A stretch of DNA of 64,000 nt from Methanobacterium spitsbergense (GTDB taxonomy: Archaea; Methanobacteriota; Methanobacteria; Methanobacteriales; Methanobacteriaceae), in the NCBI RefSeq assembly GCF_019931065.1, contig NZ_JAIOUQ010000003.1, positions 601,569 to 665,568 of the forward strand, read 5' to 3'. A model generated the notes under the pieces. It worked only from the letters and a program-made list of their open reading frames with translations. It was not told where the DNA came from and searched no databases. Below, in pieces: positions 9,916-20,169 of the stretch (positions within the stretch are counted from its first letter, which is position 1; every line of letters starts with the position of its first letter). The position numbers were made by a program, and so were the translations under genes.

Positions 9916-10299
9916 ATGGATTCAAGAAATCAGTTGTATGTTGTTATTTCTTTGGTGGTTATTGTTTTAATATTCAGCATCGCATATATTTACGGACCCA
10001 GCGCATCTGATCGAAGTGGTGATGAAGGAACAGAAACTCCAAGCAATATAATCATCATTACACATGAAACACTGACCTGGAACAACTCAACAATCAAAGT
10101 GGGAAATAATATAACTTGGATAAATCGAGACTTTGCAATCGAACATGAGATAGTAAGCAATACTTCAAATTATGCATTTGACAGTGGAGTTCTCAAAAAT
10201 GGTCAAAGTTTCAGTTTAAACTTTACAAAAGCTGGAACTTACAATTACTATGACAAGTTACATCCCAACTTGAGTGGAATAATAATTGTTCAGCAGTAA
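9916..10299 (+). CDS. Membrane-anchored cupredoxin-fold protein with incomplete copper site
   Basis: A 127-residue protein: an N-terminal membrane anchor or signal (residues 8-26), a short acidic/Ser linker, and a compact beta domain from about 45 to the end. The domain follows plastocyanin/pseudoazurin order: ITWINRDFAIEHEI supplies a His ligand (His77), and the C-terminal YNYYDKLHPNLSG aligns with the usual Y-Y-C-x-x-H-P-x-M loop. Here Cys is Asp113 and Met is Leu119; only His116 remains, and the mature domain has no cysteine. It is therefore unlikely to be a type-1 blue copper protein. It may bind another metal or be structural. It faces the outside of the membrane and stands alone. Confidence 0.65.
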   Translation: MDSRNQLYVVISLVVIVLIFSIAYIYGPSASDRSGDEGTETPSNIIIITHETLTWNNSTIKVGNNITWINRDFAIEHEIVSNTSNYAFDSGVLKNGQSFSLNFTKAGTYNYYDKLHPNLSGIIIVQQ

Positions 10300-10595
10300 T
10301 GATAATTAATAACCAGAGAAAAATTATGATAAGAATGTAATAAGTTTATTTGCTATTTAATTATCTATAAATTAATTTTAAAGTATATATCTAACTTACA
10401 TCCCATTAAATTCAGATTTAGAAAATTAAATAGGTGAAAAGATAAAGAAACTGTATTAAAACTTCTTAAGGAAATCTAAACTAATCTGAAATTTAAAACC
10501 AAATAAAACTTTAATCATATTTAGCAGGCATTTAAATAGTTCTAAGAATATATTATGAATTATTTAGTTTAAATAGGGCTTAACAAAGGGATATT

Positions 10596-12131
10596 ATGGA
10601 TAAAAATCAGTATAAATGGGGTGTTGTAATAATTGCCTGCATGGCAATTTTTATTATCGTTTTAGATTCATCTGCAATGAATGTGGCCATTACTACATTG
10701 ATTGTAGAATTAAATACTACTCTATCAACTATCCAGGCTATTATAGCATTGTATGCATTAATTATTGCATCTTTAATGTTATTAGGCAGTAAAATTCAGG
10801 ATATTCTTGGTAGAAAAAAGACATTTCTAATAGGATTGGTTATATATGCGATTGGTACTATTACGGCAACTCTAAGTGTAAATGCAATCATGTTAATGAT
10901 TGGATGGGCTGTTCTTGAAGGTATTGGAGCTGCACTGATTTTACCTGCAACAACAACATTAGTTGGTGCTAGTTACAAGGGTAAAGATAAGGTCACTGCA
11001 TTTGGAATTTGGGGAGGTATTGCTGCGATGGGTGCTGCAATTGGCCCTATAATAGGGGGAATTTTCACTACATACCTTACTTGGAGACTTGTTTTTGGTT
11101 CCGAACTTGTTTTTATTGTAATTATATTTCTATTTAGAAACTACTTAACAGAATCTAAACCGACTTTGAAATGGAAAGATTTAGATAAATTAGGTGCATT
11201 ACTTTCAATTACATCCCTTATTTTAATTGTTTTGGGTATTTTATTACTCACCACACCTCAGAACTGGTCATATGTTTTGTTGTTGATAGGTTCTGGTTCT
11301 ATACTATTCCTAATATTTTTATTATCCCAGAGAAGAAGAATTAATAAAGGCTTAGAGCCTTTATCTGATATAAGACTACTTAAAAACCGTGTATTTGGAT
11401 TGGGTAATATTAACTCCATAATACAACAAATACCCTTAGCAGGATTTCTTTTTATCATTCCGGTATTTTTACAACAAGTAACAAAGGCAGATGCATTCAC
11501 CACTGGACTTGTACTTTTACCTGCATCAATAACTATTTTAATTTTCTCTCTACTTGGAGCGAGACTTTCATCTGTTTTAGGTTCTAAATACATCTTAATG
11601 ATTGGATTTATTGTTTCAGCATTGGGTTCAATAATTCTGGGAGGATCGTTCAACTTATACACACAAGCAATCGATATCGTACCTGGAACTATTGTATTTG
11701 GGGTGGGAATAGGATTTTTACTTTCCCAGCTAACTAATCTAACAATGTCAGCAGCTAGGAGTGATCAAGAAACTGATGCATCAGGATTATTTAATGCCTT
11801 TAAAAATTTAGGCTATTCTGTTGGAACCGCATTAATTGGTGTCCTGTTGTTGTTAGGAATTTTTGGTGGCCTTTCCACGTCAATAGAATCATCAGGAATA
11901 GCAGCAAATATGAGTTCAGAACAAATAGATAGTAGTTTAGTAGCGTATGTTGAAAAAATGCAGACTACTACTTTGAATATTCCGCCTAATATGGTTCCAT
12001 TAGCAAATCAGATTGTGGACTCCACTATTAGTTCTGCAATGAAACACACTTTCAACATTTTGGCTCTTATACTACTTTTAGGATTCATTACGAGTATATT
12101 TTTACCATCAAAGAGAAAATCTGTCAATTAA
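10596..12131 (+). CDS. MFS transporter, DHA2 (14-span) drug-exporter type
   Basis: A 511-residue membrane protein with about 14 hydrophobic spans, the size expected for the DHA2 family of proton-coupled drug exporters such as EmrB and QacA. Motif A, LGSKIQDILGRKKTF, lies between spans 2 and 3 (about 67-81). The span-1 stretch IVLDSSAMNVAITTL carries the conserved acidic residue of DHA2 members. GIWGGIAAMGAAIGPIIGG in span 5 is the antiporter motif C. The substrate cannot be read from sequence. The gene has AAAGGGA before its ATG, a 296-base AT-rich leader region with no gene, and no adjacent regulator or membrane-fusion partner. Confidence 0.88.
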   Translation: MDKNQYKWGVVIIACMAIFIIVLDSSAMNVAITTLIVELNTTLSTIQAIIALYALIIASLMLLGSKIQDILGRKKTFLIGLVIYAIGTITATLSVNAIMLMIGWAVLEGIGAALILPATTTLVGASYKGKDKVTAFGIWGGIAAMGAAIGPIIGGIFTTYLTWRLVFGSELVFIVIIFLFRNYLTESKPTLKWKDLDKLGALLSITSLILIVLGILLLTTPQNWSYVLLLIGSGSILFLIFLLSQRRRINKGLEPLSDIRLLKNRVFGLGNINSIIQQIPLAGFLFIIPVFLQQVTKADAFTTGLVLLPASITILIFSLLGARLSSVLGSKYILMIGFIVSALGSIILGGSFNLYTQAIDIVPGTIVFGVGIGFLLSQLTNLTMSAARSDQETDASGLFNAFKNLGYSVGTALIGVLLLLGIFGGLSTSIESSGIAANMSSEQIDSSLVAYVEKMQTTTLNIPPNMVPLANQIVDSTISSAMKHTFNILALILLLGFITSIFLPSKRKSVN

Positions 12132-12189
12132 GTAAATATGCTGAAATAAATCTTAATAAAAAGATAATTCAAATCAGGTGGTGATAATG

Positions 12190-12378
12190 ATGAACAAAAA
12201 ATTTGATGAAGATAAAGCATTTGAACAGAAGTTAAAAGGTAAAATGGGATGGAAATGTTCATGTTCATTGGAAATAGTAGATAAAAAATGTTCTTTAAAA
12301 AAGGTAGTTTGCAAAGGATGTGGTAAAGTCTTCAAGACTAATAGGGATGTTGAGTATTGCTTTGATTGTGAAAAATAG
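12190..12378 (+). CDS. Small Cys-rich zinc-ribbon-like protein
   Basis: A 62-residue protein with seven cysteines: a CSC pair and one further Cys in the middle, a CKGC pair near 46-49 and a CFDC pair near 58-61. Two late CxxC knuckles form a plausible zinc ribbon, and the KVFKTNRDVEYCFDC segment resembles zinc ribbons of small nucleic-acid or regulatory proteins. The long AGGTGGTGAT ribosome site at 12176-12185 excludes the in-frame GTG at 12178 and favours the ATG at 12190. Function unknown. It sits between the MFS exporter and the convergent sensor kinase, 58 bases after the exporter stop. Confidence 0.6.
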   Translation: MNKKFDEDKAFEQKLKGKMGWKCSCSLEIVDKKCSLKKVVCKGCGKVFKTNRDVEYCFDCEK

Positions 12379-12424
12379 AAGATCATATAAATTAAATTAG
12401 ATTAACTAAATTTTTATTTGCATT

Positions 12425-15121
12425 TTATAGTCTTTTAGCATATTTTAACTCTTTAAATCTGATAATAAATGTGGTTCCATGATTTTTATTGAGTTCAATT
12501 TCACCATCTATCTGATTTATCAAAGAGTTTACTAACTGTAAACCCAATGAATCTGTATTTTTGAAATCTAACTCGTCAGATAAACCTATACCATTGTCAC
12601 TGATAGTTAACACATATTCCTCTTCAATAAACTTAAGAAACACCGTTATTTGACCTCCTATTCTATTTGGAAAAGCATATTTGAGACTGTTAGATATTAA
12701 TTCGCTTATTATTAATCCACAAGGTATGGCTGTTTCCATATTCAACTTTATCTCTTCAATATCAATAATTTTTTTAATTTTATTTTTGTCAATGTTATAG
12801 GAATAGAACAGGTTTGAAATTAAACTTATAATGTACTCCTTAAAGTTGATATTAGTTAAATCTTCAGATTGATACAGCTTTTCGTGTATCATTGCCATTG
12901 ATTTAACCCTATTCTGACTTTCTTTTAAAACATCCACAGCTTCATCATCTTCCACATAACGGCTTTGGAGGTTTAGTAGACTTGAAATAATTTGCATGTT
13001 ATTTTTAACGCGATGATGGATTTCTTGGACTAGAACTTCTTTCTCTTTAACTGAATTTTTAAGAGCATTTTCAAATTCTTTTTGTTCGGTTATATCAATT
13101 GCAATAATTAAAAAAAATGAGATATTTTTATTATCCCGTATTGGGCTTATTTGGATATAGATATGCCTAATATTTCCATATTTATCTAATAACATGGATT
13201 CAAAGGGTTTAATAATTTTTTCACTTGAAATTTTATGGAAACGTTCTCTGTAAAAATTTATATTATCTTCAAATATTTTCAATTCAGTGAAATGTTTACC
13301 AACCATATTTTCCTTAGATAAACCTAGTACATTAATAGTTGCATCATTAACATCCAATATAACCCCATTGGCATCTAGCAAGATGTTATAATTTGGATCT
13401 GCTTCAAAAAGTGTTCTATATCGTTTTTCACTCTTACGCAATGCATCTTCCATTTCTTTACGTTCTTTAATTGGGTGTGTGGTAACTACAATGCCATTGA
13501 TACTGGGAACGTTTGTTAAATTTTGGGAAACAGATTCTACGGGAATATAAGCGCCATTGGCTTTCCGAATTCTGAATTCTGTGGGAATTCCCGGATTTGT
13601 ATAGTCAAAAACTTGTTGCAAATCTGTTTTAACTTTATCATAATCATCTGGATGAATAAAATCTAGGGGACTTTTACCCAAAAGTGATCCTTCGGGATAA
13701 CCTAAAATACGTGCAGATGAAGGGGAATCAAAAATAATACGTCCTTCTTTATCAAGAATACGAATAAGATCTGATGAATTTTGAATTAATTTTCTGAATC
13801 GTTCTTCACTTTCCTTTAGGGATTTTTGGATCTTTTCATTTTCTTTTTTGGTTCTTAATGCATTTACTCCATAGGACAAATCATAGGCAAGTTCTTCTAA
13901 TAATTTAACTTCTTCAGTATCAAATGCATCTGTTTCTGAAGAGTAAATTGCAAGCATTCCAATAATATTTGAATTGATTTTAAGAGGTAAACTGATTACA
14001 GATTCATATCCACGTTTATGTGCTTCATCCCTCCAAATGCTAAAATTAGGTTCCTCAAGCATATTATTAAAAATGGTTGTTTTACCTGTTCTAATGGATT
14101 TACCTACTGTACTTGATCCTCTTTTATTGTTGGCCCAAGATAGATTTGCTATTTCCAGATATCCATTTTCCTTTCCTGAATGCACAATGGGGGTGACTGA
14201 TTTTTCTTTATTATCTTCAGCAAAACCAATCCAAGCAAATATGTACTGACCCATATCTACTAAAACATTGCAAATTTGTTTGAGTAATTCAGTTTCATTA
14301 TTGGACCTTACCAACACTTGATTACATTCACTAATAACCCTTAAAGCCCTATTATATCTTTTTAATTTTTTTTCAGTTTTCTTGTGTTGGGTTATATCTA
14401 GGATCAATCCTTCAAGAAATAATAATTCATTCTTTTCTGAAAATATACCGCGACCCTGTTCCCATACATATTTTATTTTGTTATTGGCGGTTATTATTCG
14501 ATAGGTAATTTCATATGATTTTTTCTTGTTTAAACCTTTATCTACTGCTTTTTTAACTTTACTTCGATCTTCTGGATGTATAATGGAGTTATAGGATATT
14601 TTTTTATTTAGAATTATATTTGATTCTTTATATCCTGTTAATGCATAACATCCACTACTTACAAATTCCATTGTCCAATTTTGATCATTTTTACAGTGAT
14701 AGGCCATACCTGGAAGGTTATCCATTAATTTTGGAAGCATTTCTTTATTTTCATTTAATTTTTTGTTTATAATATTAATGGTATTGTTAAATGCAGTTCC
14801 ATTTAGAGGCTTCAAAATATAGTAGTCAGTTTCGGTTAAAAGTGATTTTTCTATGAATTTTTCATCACATTTATCTATTAGGTAGATTATTGGGAACTCA
14901 AAATTCTGTTTAATCTTATTAGCAGTTTCTATTTCATTTATTTTATCAACATTAATAGAAATTAGAACTATATCTGGATTAAATAGATTTAATTCTTTTA
15001 AAACTTCTTTACCAAAGTAAACTACTCTAATATCTTCATACCCTAAGTATTCGATAGCAACTCGAATTTCATTAGCGCTTATTGTATTGTTTTCAACAAT
15101 TATAATCCTGTTACTAATCAT
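12425..15121 (-). CDS. Multi-PAS/GAF sensor histidine kinase with N-terminal degenerate receiver
   Basis: An 898-residue soluble kinase with no membrane span. Order: receiver-like domain 1-120, PAS 130-250, GAF 265-425, PAS 437-555, PAS 565-685, HisKA_2-type dimerisation domain 690-770, and HATPase about 795-890. The phospho-acceptor is the first His of EIHHRVKNNMQ (His702), the H-box of the HisKA_2 group common in methanogens. The N box includes NSLKYAF (from 811) and the G box DNGIGL (842). In the receiver the usual phospho-Asp position is Ser55 (IVLISINV) and the conserved Thr is replaced, while the Lys of ILKPL remains, so it is probably a non-phosphorylated docking domain. No response-regulator gene is adjacent; the signal is unknown, sensed through PAS/GAF ligands in the cytoplasm. 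Confidence 0.88.
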   Translation of the reverse strand: MISNRIIIVENNTISANEIRVAIEYLGYEDIRVVYFGKEVLKELNLFNPDIVLISINVDKINEIETANKIKQNFEFPIIYLIDKCDEKFIEKSLLTETDYYILKPLNGTAFNNTINIINKKLNENKEMLPKLMDNLPGMAYHCKNDQNWTMEFVSSGCYALTGYKESNIILNKKISYNSIIHPEDRSKVKKAVDKGLNKKKSYEITYRIITANNKIKYVWEQGRGIFSEKNELLFLEGLILDITQHKKTEKKLKRYNRALRVISECNQVLVRSNNETELLKQICNVLVDMGQYIFAWIGFAEDNKEKSVTPIVHSGKENGYLEIANLSWANNKRGSSTVGKSIRTGKTTIFNNMLEEPNFSIWRDEAHKRGYESVISLPLKINSNIIGMLAIYSSETDAFDTEEVKLLEELAYDLSYGVNALRTKKENEKIQKSLKESEERFRKLIQNSSDLIRILDKEGRIIFDSPSSARILGYPEGSLLGKSPLDFIHPDDYDKVKTDLQQVFDYTNPGIPTEFRIRKANGAYIPVESVSQNLTNVPSINGIVVTTHPIKERKEMEDALRKSEKRYRTLFEADPNYNILLDANGVILDVNDATINVLGLSKENMVGKHFTELKIFEDNINFYRERFHKISSEKIIKPFESMLLDKYGNIRHIYIQISPIRDNKNISFFLIIAIDITEQKEFENALKNSVKEKEVLVQEIHHRVKNNMQIISSLLNLQSRYVEDDEAVDVLKESQNRVKSMAMIHEKLYQSEDLTNINFKEYIISLISNLFYSYNIDKNKIKKIIDIEEIKLNMETAIPCGLIISELISNSLKYAFPNRIGGQITVFLKFIEEEYVLTISDNGIGLSDELDFKNTDSLGLQLVNSLINQIDGEIELNKNHGTTFIIRFKELKYAKRL

Positions 15122-15398
15122 GGAAAAACTCCTGAAGCCCCTAATTGTTGAATAATGTATGTTGATGTTTATATAATAATTTTTAGTTAATCGGTTTAGT
15201 TAAGAATGAAAATTATCGCTTTTTTAACGCATTTTGATTTCATATATGTAGATTTATATAGTAATTTTAAATCATTTTTGAATATGTTCAGTTATTTATA
15301 TTTAAATTCATTATATATTCTATTGAACTCACAAATTATTAGGATAATATTTGAAATATTGCTGATTTTTATATATGATTCCTTTTTTAATCCAAATA

Positions 15399-15407
15399 TT
15401 TATATAT
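15399..15407 (+). promoter_or_regulatory. TATA box of the nif operon
   Basis: TTTATATAT, preceded by an A-rich TCCAAATA that could serve as the BRE. Transcription would begin about 25 bases downstream, near 15426-15432, giving a leader of about 65 bases to the nifH ATG. A second similar tract (TTTTATATATG) lies near 15367-15377. Confidence 0.6.
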
Positions 15408-15431
15408 CATAAAATCCTATTTCATGTTGTC

Positions 15432-15445
15432 GGAAGTAGGTTTCC
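15432..15445 (+). promoter_or_regulatory. NrpR operator (GGAA-N6-TTCC) in the nif promoter
   Basis: The sequence GGAAGTAGGTTTCC is an exact match to GGAA-N6-TTCC, the operator bound by the euryarchaeal nitrogen repressor NrpR as characterised in Methanococcus maripaludis. It lies about 25-35 bases after the TATA box, at or just after the expected transcription start, where bound repressor would block RNA polymerase. NrpR releases DNA when 2-oxoglutarate is high, that is under nitrogen limitation. The element is seen directly; NrpR control here is inference. No nrpR gene is in the window. Confidence 0.75.
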
Positions 15446-15496
15446 TTTTTCCGGTAGAAGATATGATCTTAAAAAAAAACTTGAAGAGGGGTTTGA

Positions 15497-16324
<828 letters not shown>

Positions 16325-16345
16325 TCTTAAAATGGAAGTGGATTT

Positions 16346-16663
16346 ATGAAAATGATAAGAGCAATTGTAAGGCCTGAGAAGGTTGAAGAAGTGGTTGATG
16401 CGTTGGATAATGCAGGATACGTGGCTCTGACCAAGATGGATGTTATAGGGAGAGGTAAACAGAAGGGTATCCAACTTGAGAACATTTACTATGATGAGAT
16501 ACCCAAAACTATGCTGCTGCTTGTAGCTGAAGATGATGTAACAAAAGAAATTATTGAAATAATTGCAGAATCATCCTTTACAGGAAATTTTGGAGATGGA
16601 AAGATTTTTGTTAGTCCTGTTGAAGAAGCTTACACTGTTAGAACTAGGAGCAGTACATTATAG
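16346..16663 (+). CDS. nifI1: NifI1, PII-family nitrogenase regulator
   Basis: A 105-residue PII-like protein starting MKMIRAIVRPEKVEEV, with GRGKQKGIQ before the T-loop and GDGKIFVSPVEEAYTVRTR at the C terminus, the PII nucleotide-binding signature. In M. maripaludis NifI1 and NifI2 form a complex that binds nitrogenase NifDK and switches off activity when ammonium appears; 2-oxoglutarate and ATP relieve this. Its place between nifH and nifD is diagnostic. It lies 21 bases after nifH and 45 before the nifI2 start. Confidence 0.95.
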   Translation: MKMIRAIVRPEKVEEVVDALDNAGYVALTKMDVIGRGKQKGIQLENIYYDEIPKTMLLLVAEDDVTKEIIEIIAESSFTGNFGDGKIFVSPVEEAYTVRTRSSTL

Positions 16664-16708
16664 TTCCTTAAAACAAGTAATTTGAATAAGATTAAGGAGA
16701 GGGTATTT

Positions 16709-17077
16709 ATGAAGGAAATAATGGCCATTATACGCCCTAAAAAAGTAACAAAAACAAAAGAAGTTTTGGATTCTCTTGGATTCCCTGCAATGAATGCAAT
16801 CAGGGTCATGGGGAGAGGTAAGCAAAGGGCGATCCTGAATGAAATCAGCTTTGAAATAAATGAACCAGAACTTTTAGATATGGAAGGTTCGATGCGTTAC
16901 ATTCCGAAGAGGATGTTGGCACTTGTTGTACCTGAGGAGGATGTTTCACTGGTTGTGGAGGCCATAATGAAGGTAAACCACACAGGGCAGATAGGGGACG
17001 GTAAGGTGTTTGTATGTCCAATAGAAGAAGCTTTAAGGGTTCGAACAATGGAAAATGGAGATGAAGCAATTTCCTGA
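16709..17077 (+). CDS. nifI2: NifI2, PII-family nitrogenase regulator
   Basis: A 122-residue PII paralogue starting MKEIMAIIRPKKVTKT, with GRGKQRAIL before the T-loop and GDGKVFVCPIEEALRVRT at the end. Its T-loop region is longer than in NifI1, as expected for the NifI2 subgroup. It acts with NifI1 in 2-oxoglutarate-dependent switch-off of nitrogenase. The ATG at 16709 is chosen because GGAGAGGG lies 6-8 bases upstream; an in-frame TTG at 16682 would include that site. A 129-base AT-rich gap separates it from nifD, long enough for an internal processing or regulatory site though none is recognised. Confidence 0.95.
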   Translation: MKEIMAIIRPKKVTKTKEVLDSLGFPAMNAIRVMGRGKQRAILNEISFEINEPELLDMEGSMRYIPKRMLALVVPEEDVSLVVEAIMKVNHTGQIGDGKVFVCPIEEALRVRTMENGDEAIS

Positions 17078-17206
17078 TTACATTAAACGACTTACAGTTA
17101 GTTAAAATAAATTTTAAAATTAAAGATTGATCAATATTTGAAAAAAATGTCAGAAATACATTATTAGAAAATAAAAAAAGTTAATTAATTTATTAGGAGA
17201 GTTAAA

Positions 17207-18709
17207 ATGCCTTACAAGCTTTTAAAAGTAGATAAAGAAATTCCTGAAAGGGAAAAGCATGTATATGTAAAGCACTGCTCTGACCCTGAGGATCAAATAC
17301 CAAATTGTAACACAAAGACCATACCAGGGTCCATGTCAGAGCGGGGATGTGCATTTGCAGGTGTAAAAGGAGTTATTACTGGAGCAATAAAGGACGTAAT
17401 TCATGTTGTGCACTCTCCAATTGGATGTACAAGTTATGGGTATGGGACAAAGAGATACCCTACCTCTCCTGATCTTCCTAATGGTGAAAAGTTTCCAATA
17501 GATAACTTCAACCTGAAGTATATTCTGGGCACTGATCTCCAGGAATCTGATGTAGTGTTTGGTGGAATGAAAAAACTTAGACAATCTATTATTGAAGCTC
17601 ACAAAGAATTTCCAGAAGCCAATGCAATTTACGCATATTCAACATGTACTACTGGATTAATTGGGGATGATATGGATGCAGTAGCTAAAGAATTAACAGA
17701 AGAACTAGGAACTAAAGTTGTTGCATTTAATGCTCCCGGATTTTGCGGACCTAGCCAGTCCAAGGGGCATCATGTTGGAAATCTAACCCTTTTTAATAAT
17801 CTGGTTGGTACCAAAGAACCGATAGAAACCACGCCTTATGATGTGAACCTAATTGGAGAATATAACATTGATGGTGACTTATGGGTTATTAAAGAATATT
17901 TGGATGAGATGGGAATAAATCTTCTGAGTAAATTCACAGGAGACTGTAGTCATGATGAGATATGTTGGATGCACCGAGCTAAATTAAGTCTCGTAAGATG
18001 TCAAAGATCTGCAACATATATCGCAGACTTAATTGAAGAAAAATACGGTGTTCCATATATTAAAGTTGACTTCTTCAGCACAAAATACTGTGCAGAAAAC
18101 CTCAGAACAATTGGTAAGTACTTTGGTCTTGAAAAAGAGGCCGAAAAGGTAATTGAAGATCGTATGAAAATAGTGGGACCAGAACTGGAATTTTACAAGA
18201 GCAAACTTCAAGGAAAACGGGTTTTTATATTTTCAGGAGGACCAAAAAGTTATCACCTATCCAAACCCCTTGAAGATGAGCTTGGAATGGAAACAGTTGC
18301 AGTTGCATCCCAGTTTGAACACAAAGACGGTTTCGAGAAGATGAAGAGCAGGGTTAATGATGGAACCCTTATTATGGATGATCCCAATTCATTGGAATTT
18401 GAAGAGATAATTGAAGAATATAAACCTGACCTGATACTTGCAGGTGTAAAAGAGAAATACTTGGCTATTAAATTGGGTGTACCTTGTTTACTTATACATT
18501 CATATGAAAATGGGCCATACATGGGATTTGAAGGATTTGTTAATCTGGCAAAGGATATGTATTCTAATATATACAGTCCTGTTTGGGATTTGCTTGAGTT
18601 TGAGGATCATGTTGAAGAATTCGGAGCTGAAGGAGTAAAAATTGAAAGTGGAACAAATTCTGAGGAATCTGATGGAATTAAAGAACCAAAAAATAGGGGA
18701 GAGGCATGA
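17207..18709 (+). CDS. nifD: Nitrogenase molybdenum-iron protein alpha chain NifD
   Basis: A 500-residue alpha subunit that carries the active-site cofactor. Likely P-cluster ligands are Cys48 (RGCAFAG), Cys74 (PIGCTS) and Cys147 (STCTTG). The cofactor Cys is Cys265 in [10 protein letters not shown] and the cofactor His is His431 in IHSYENGPY. The active-site stretch GPSQSKGHH (181-189) keeps the Gln and His that contact FeMo-cofactor in bacterial enzymes. The order of sequences resembles methanogen group III molybdenum NifD more than VnfD or AnfD, and no vnfG/anfG delta gene is present. The last 30 residues form an acidic tail beyond the conserved end. It overlaps nifK by 4 bases (ATGA). Confidence 0.97.
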   Translation: MPYKLLKVDKEIPEREKHVYVKHCSDPEDQIPNCNTKTIPGSMSERGCAFAGVKGVITGAIKDVIHVVHSPIGCTSYGYGTKRYPTSPDLPNGEKFPIDNFNLKYILGTDLQESDVVFGGMKKLRQSIIEAHKEFPEANAIYAYSTCTTGLIGDDMDAVAKELTEELGTKVVAFNAPGFCGPSQSKGHHVGNLTLFNNLVGTKEPIETTPYDVNLIGEYNIDGDLWVIKEYLDEMGINLLSKFTGDCSHDEICWMHRAKLSLVRCQRSATYIADLIEEKYGVPYIKVDFFSTKYCAENLRTIGKYFGLEKEAEKVIEDRMKIVGPELEFYKSKLQGKRVFIFSGGPKSYHLSKPLEDELGMETVAVASQFEHKDGFEKMKSRVNDGTLIMDDPNSLEFEEIIEEYKPDLILAGVKEKYLAIKLGVPCLLIHSYENGPYMGFEGFVNLAKDMYSNIYSPVWDLLEFEDHVEEFGAEGVKIESGTNSEESDGIKEPKNRGEA

Positions 18710-20091
18710 TGAGTTGTATTAATGTTATGGAAAAGGAAAGGAATGTCATAATAAATCCCCTTAAAACATGTCAACCATTTGGTGCCATGTTTGCTGTTAC
18801 GGGTATAAATAAAGGATTTCCAATAGTTCATGGATCTCAAGGATGTTCAACATTTGTAAGGTATGGTTTTGCACGTCATTTTAGGGAACCATCTGAAATA
18901 GCTGTTACATCCCTTCATGAGGATGCGGCAGTATTTGGTGGTAGAAATAACCTTGTAAAAGGTATCGAAAATCTTGCAGTGAGATTTAAACCAGATCTCA
19001 TTGGAGTTATAACAACCTGTTCCAGTGAAATTATAGGTGATGATGTTTTTGGATTTGCTGATACTGCAAGAGAAAATATAAAAAAACGAATGGGTGAAGA
19101 TTCTAAAAAAATAGAAGTTATTCCAATAAACACTCCAAGTTTTGTTGAAACCCACTACAAAGGTTATGACAATGCAATTAAAGCAGTTGTGAACCATTTG
19201 GCCCGTAAAAATGAACCAAATGATAAAGTCAATATAATACCGGGAATTGTGAATCCCGGAGATGTCAGAGAATTAAAACATCTCATTGATATGATGGGAT
19301 TAGAAGGGATATTCCTCACAGACATCTCAGATCCTTTTGATGCACCACTTAGACCTTCCAAAACTACTATGAAACCTTTTTATCCAAAAGGAGGAGTATC
19401 AGTTGATGATATCAGAGATTCTGCCAACAGTTTAGGAACAGTCTCAATTTGTAAATATGCAGGTTCTGGAGCAAAATCACTTGAAAAGGAACATAATGTT
19501 CCTGCAGCAATAAACTCACCACCAATTGGTATCCAAAACACAGATCAATTCCTCAGAGAACTTAAAAAATTCACTGGCAATGATATTCCCGACAAACTTC
19601 TCGATGAAAGGGGCATACTCATTGATTCAATGGCAGATAACGCTTCAAGATATCTGTTTGGACGTAAAGTAGCAATATATGGTGATCCCGATATTACAAC
19701 AGGAATTGCACGTTTCGTTGGCGAGCTTGGAATGGAACCTACAATGGTTTGTACAGGAGTAAAAGGTCCTGAATTTGCCAAGGACATGGAAAAAATTGCT
19801 AAAGAAACAGGAAGCAATATTGATGTCATGGTAGGCCAAGATCTCCGTGCTGTGGAAGTTTATTTAAAGGAAAATCCAGTTGATATTATGATTGGTAATT
19901 CGGATGGAAGGTTAATAGCTCTGGATCTAGGAATACCTCTAATAAGGGTCGGATTTCCAGTTTATGATAGGGTGGGATACCAAAGACAGCCAATACTTGG
20001 TTATAATGGAGGATTGTATCTTATGGATCTAATCACCAACACGATACTAGAGAAATATTATGAACCAACACACTGGAAGCTTCAGCAATAA
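18706..20091 (+). CDS. nifK: Nitrogenase molybdenum-iron protein beta chain NifK
   Basis: A 461-residue beta subunit pairing with NifD. The N-terminal P-cluster cysteines are Cys22 (LKTCQP), Cys47 (SQGCSTF) and Cys105 ([12 protein letters not shown]). [23 protein letters not shown] is the conserved stretch after the second Cys (split here as RHFREPSE and AVFGG). It is shorter than Azotobacter NifK (about 520) because the N-terminal extension is absent, as in methanogens. The start overlaps the nifD stop, with GGGGAGAGG just upstream; an adjacent in-frame ATG at 18709 has slightly better spacing. It is translationally coupled to nifD, as expected for equimolar subunits. Confidence 0.96.
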   Translation: MMSCINVMEKERNVIINPLKTCQPFGAMFAVTGINKGFPIVHGSQGCSTFVRYGFARHFREPSEIAVTSLHEDAAVFGGRNNLVKGIENLAVRFKPDLIGVITTCSSEIIGDDVFGFADTARENIKKRMGEDSKKIEVIPINTPSFVETHYKGYDNAIKAVVNHLARKNEPNDKVNIIPGIVNPGDVRELKHLIDMMGLEGIFLTDISDPFDAPLRPSKTTMKPFYPKGGVSVDDIRDSANSLGTVSICKYAGSGAKSLEKEHNVPAAINSPPIGIQNTDQFLRELKKFTGNDIPDKLLDERGILIDSMADNASRYLFGRKVAIYGDPDITTGIARFVGELGMEPTMVCTGVKGPEFAKDMEKIAKETGSNIDVMVGQDLRAVEVYLKENPVDIMIGNSDGRLIALDLGIPLIRVGFPVYDRVGYQRQPILGYNGGLYLMDLITNTILEKYYEPTHWKLQQ

Positions 20092-20169
20092 ATATCTAAA
20101 TTTGTTATAACTGAAATAATCCGTAATGTTAGATTAAATTGAAAATAGTAGTTAAATAGAGGTAAAAAA

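Larger units (their letters stand above)
15122..15496. other. 375-base nif upstream region
   Basis: AT-rich divergent region between the sensor kinase and nifH. It contains the TATA box and NrpR-type operator listed below. Short open frames here have no coding character. Confidence 0.6.

Noticed and set aside
15206..15412. Short open frame upstream of nifH
   Set aside because: Its sequence is low-complexity Phe/Tyr/Leu from AT-rich promoter DNA, it has no ribosome site and it covers the nif TATA box.
17207..18709. Vanadium or iron-only nitrogenase alpha chain (VnfD/AnfD)
   Set aside because: GPSQSKGHH looks partly like Vnf/Anf sequences, but there is no delta-subunit gene between D and K, nifEN follow, and the N-terminal region matches methanogen group III NifD.
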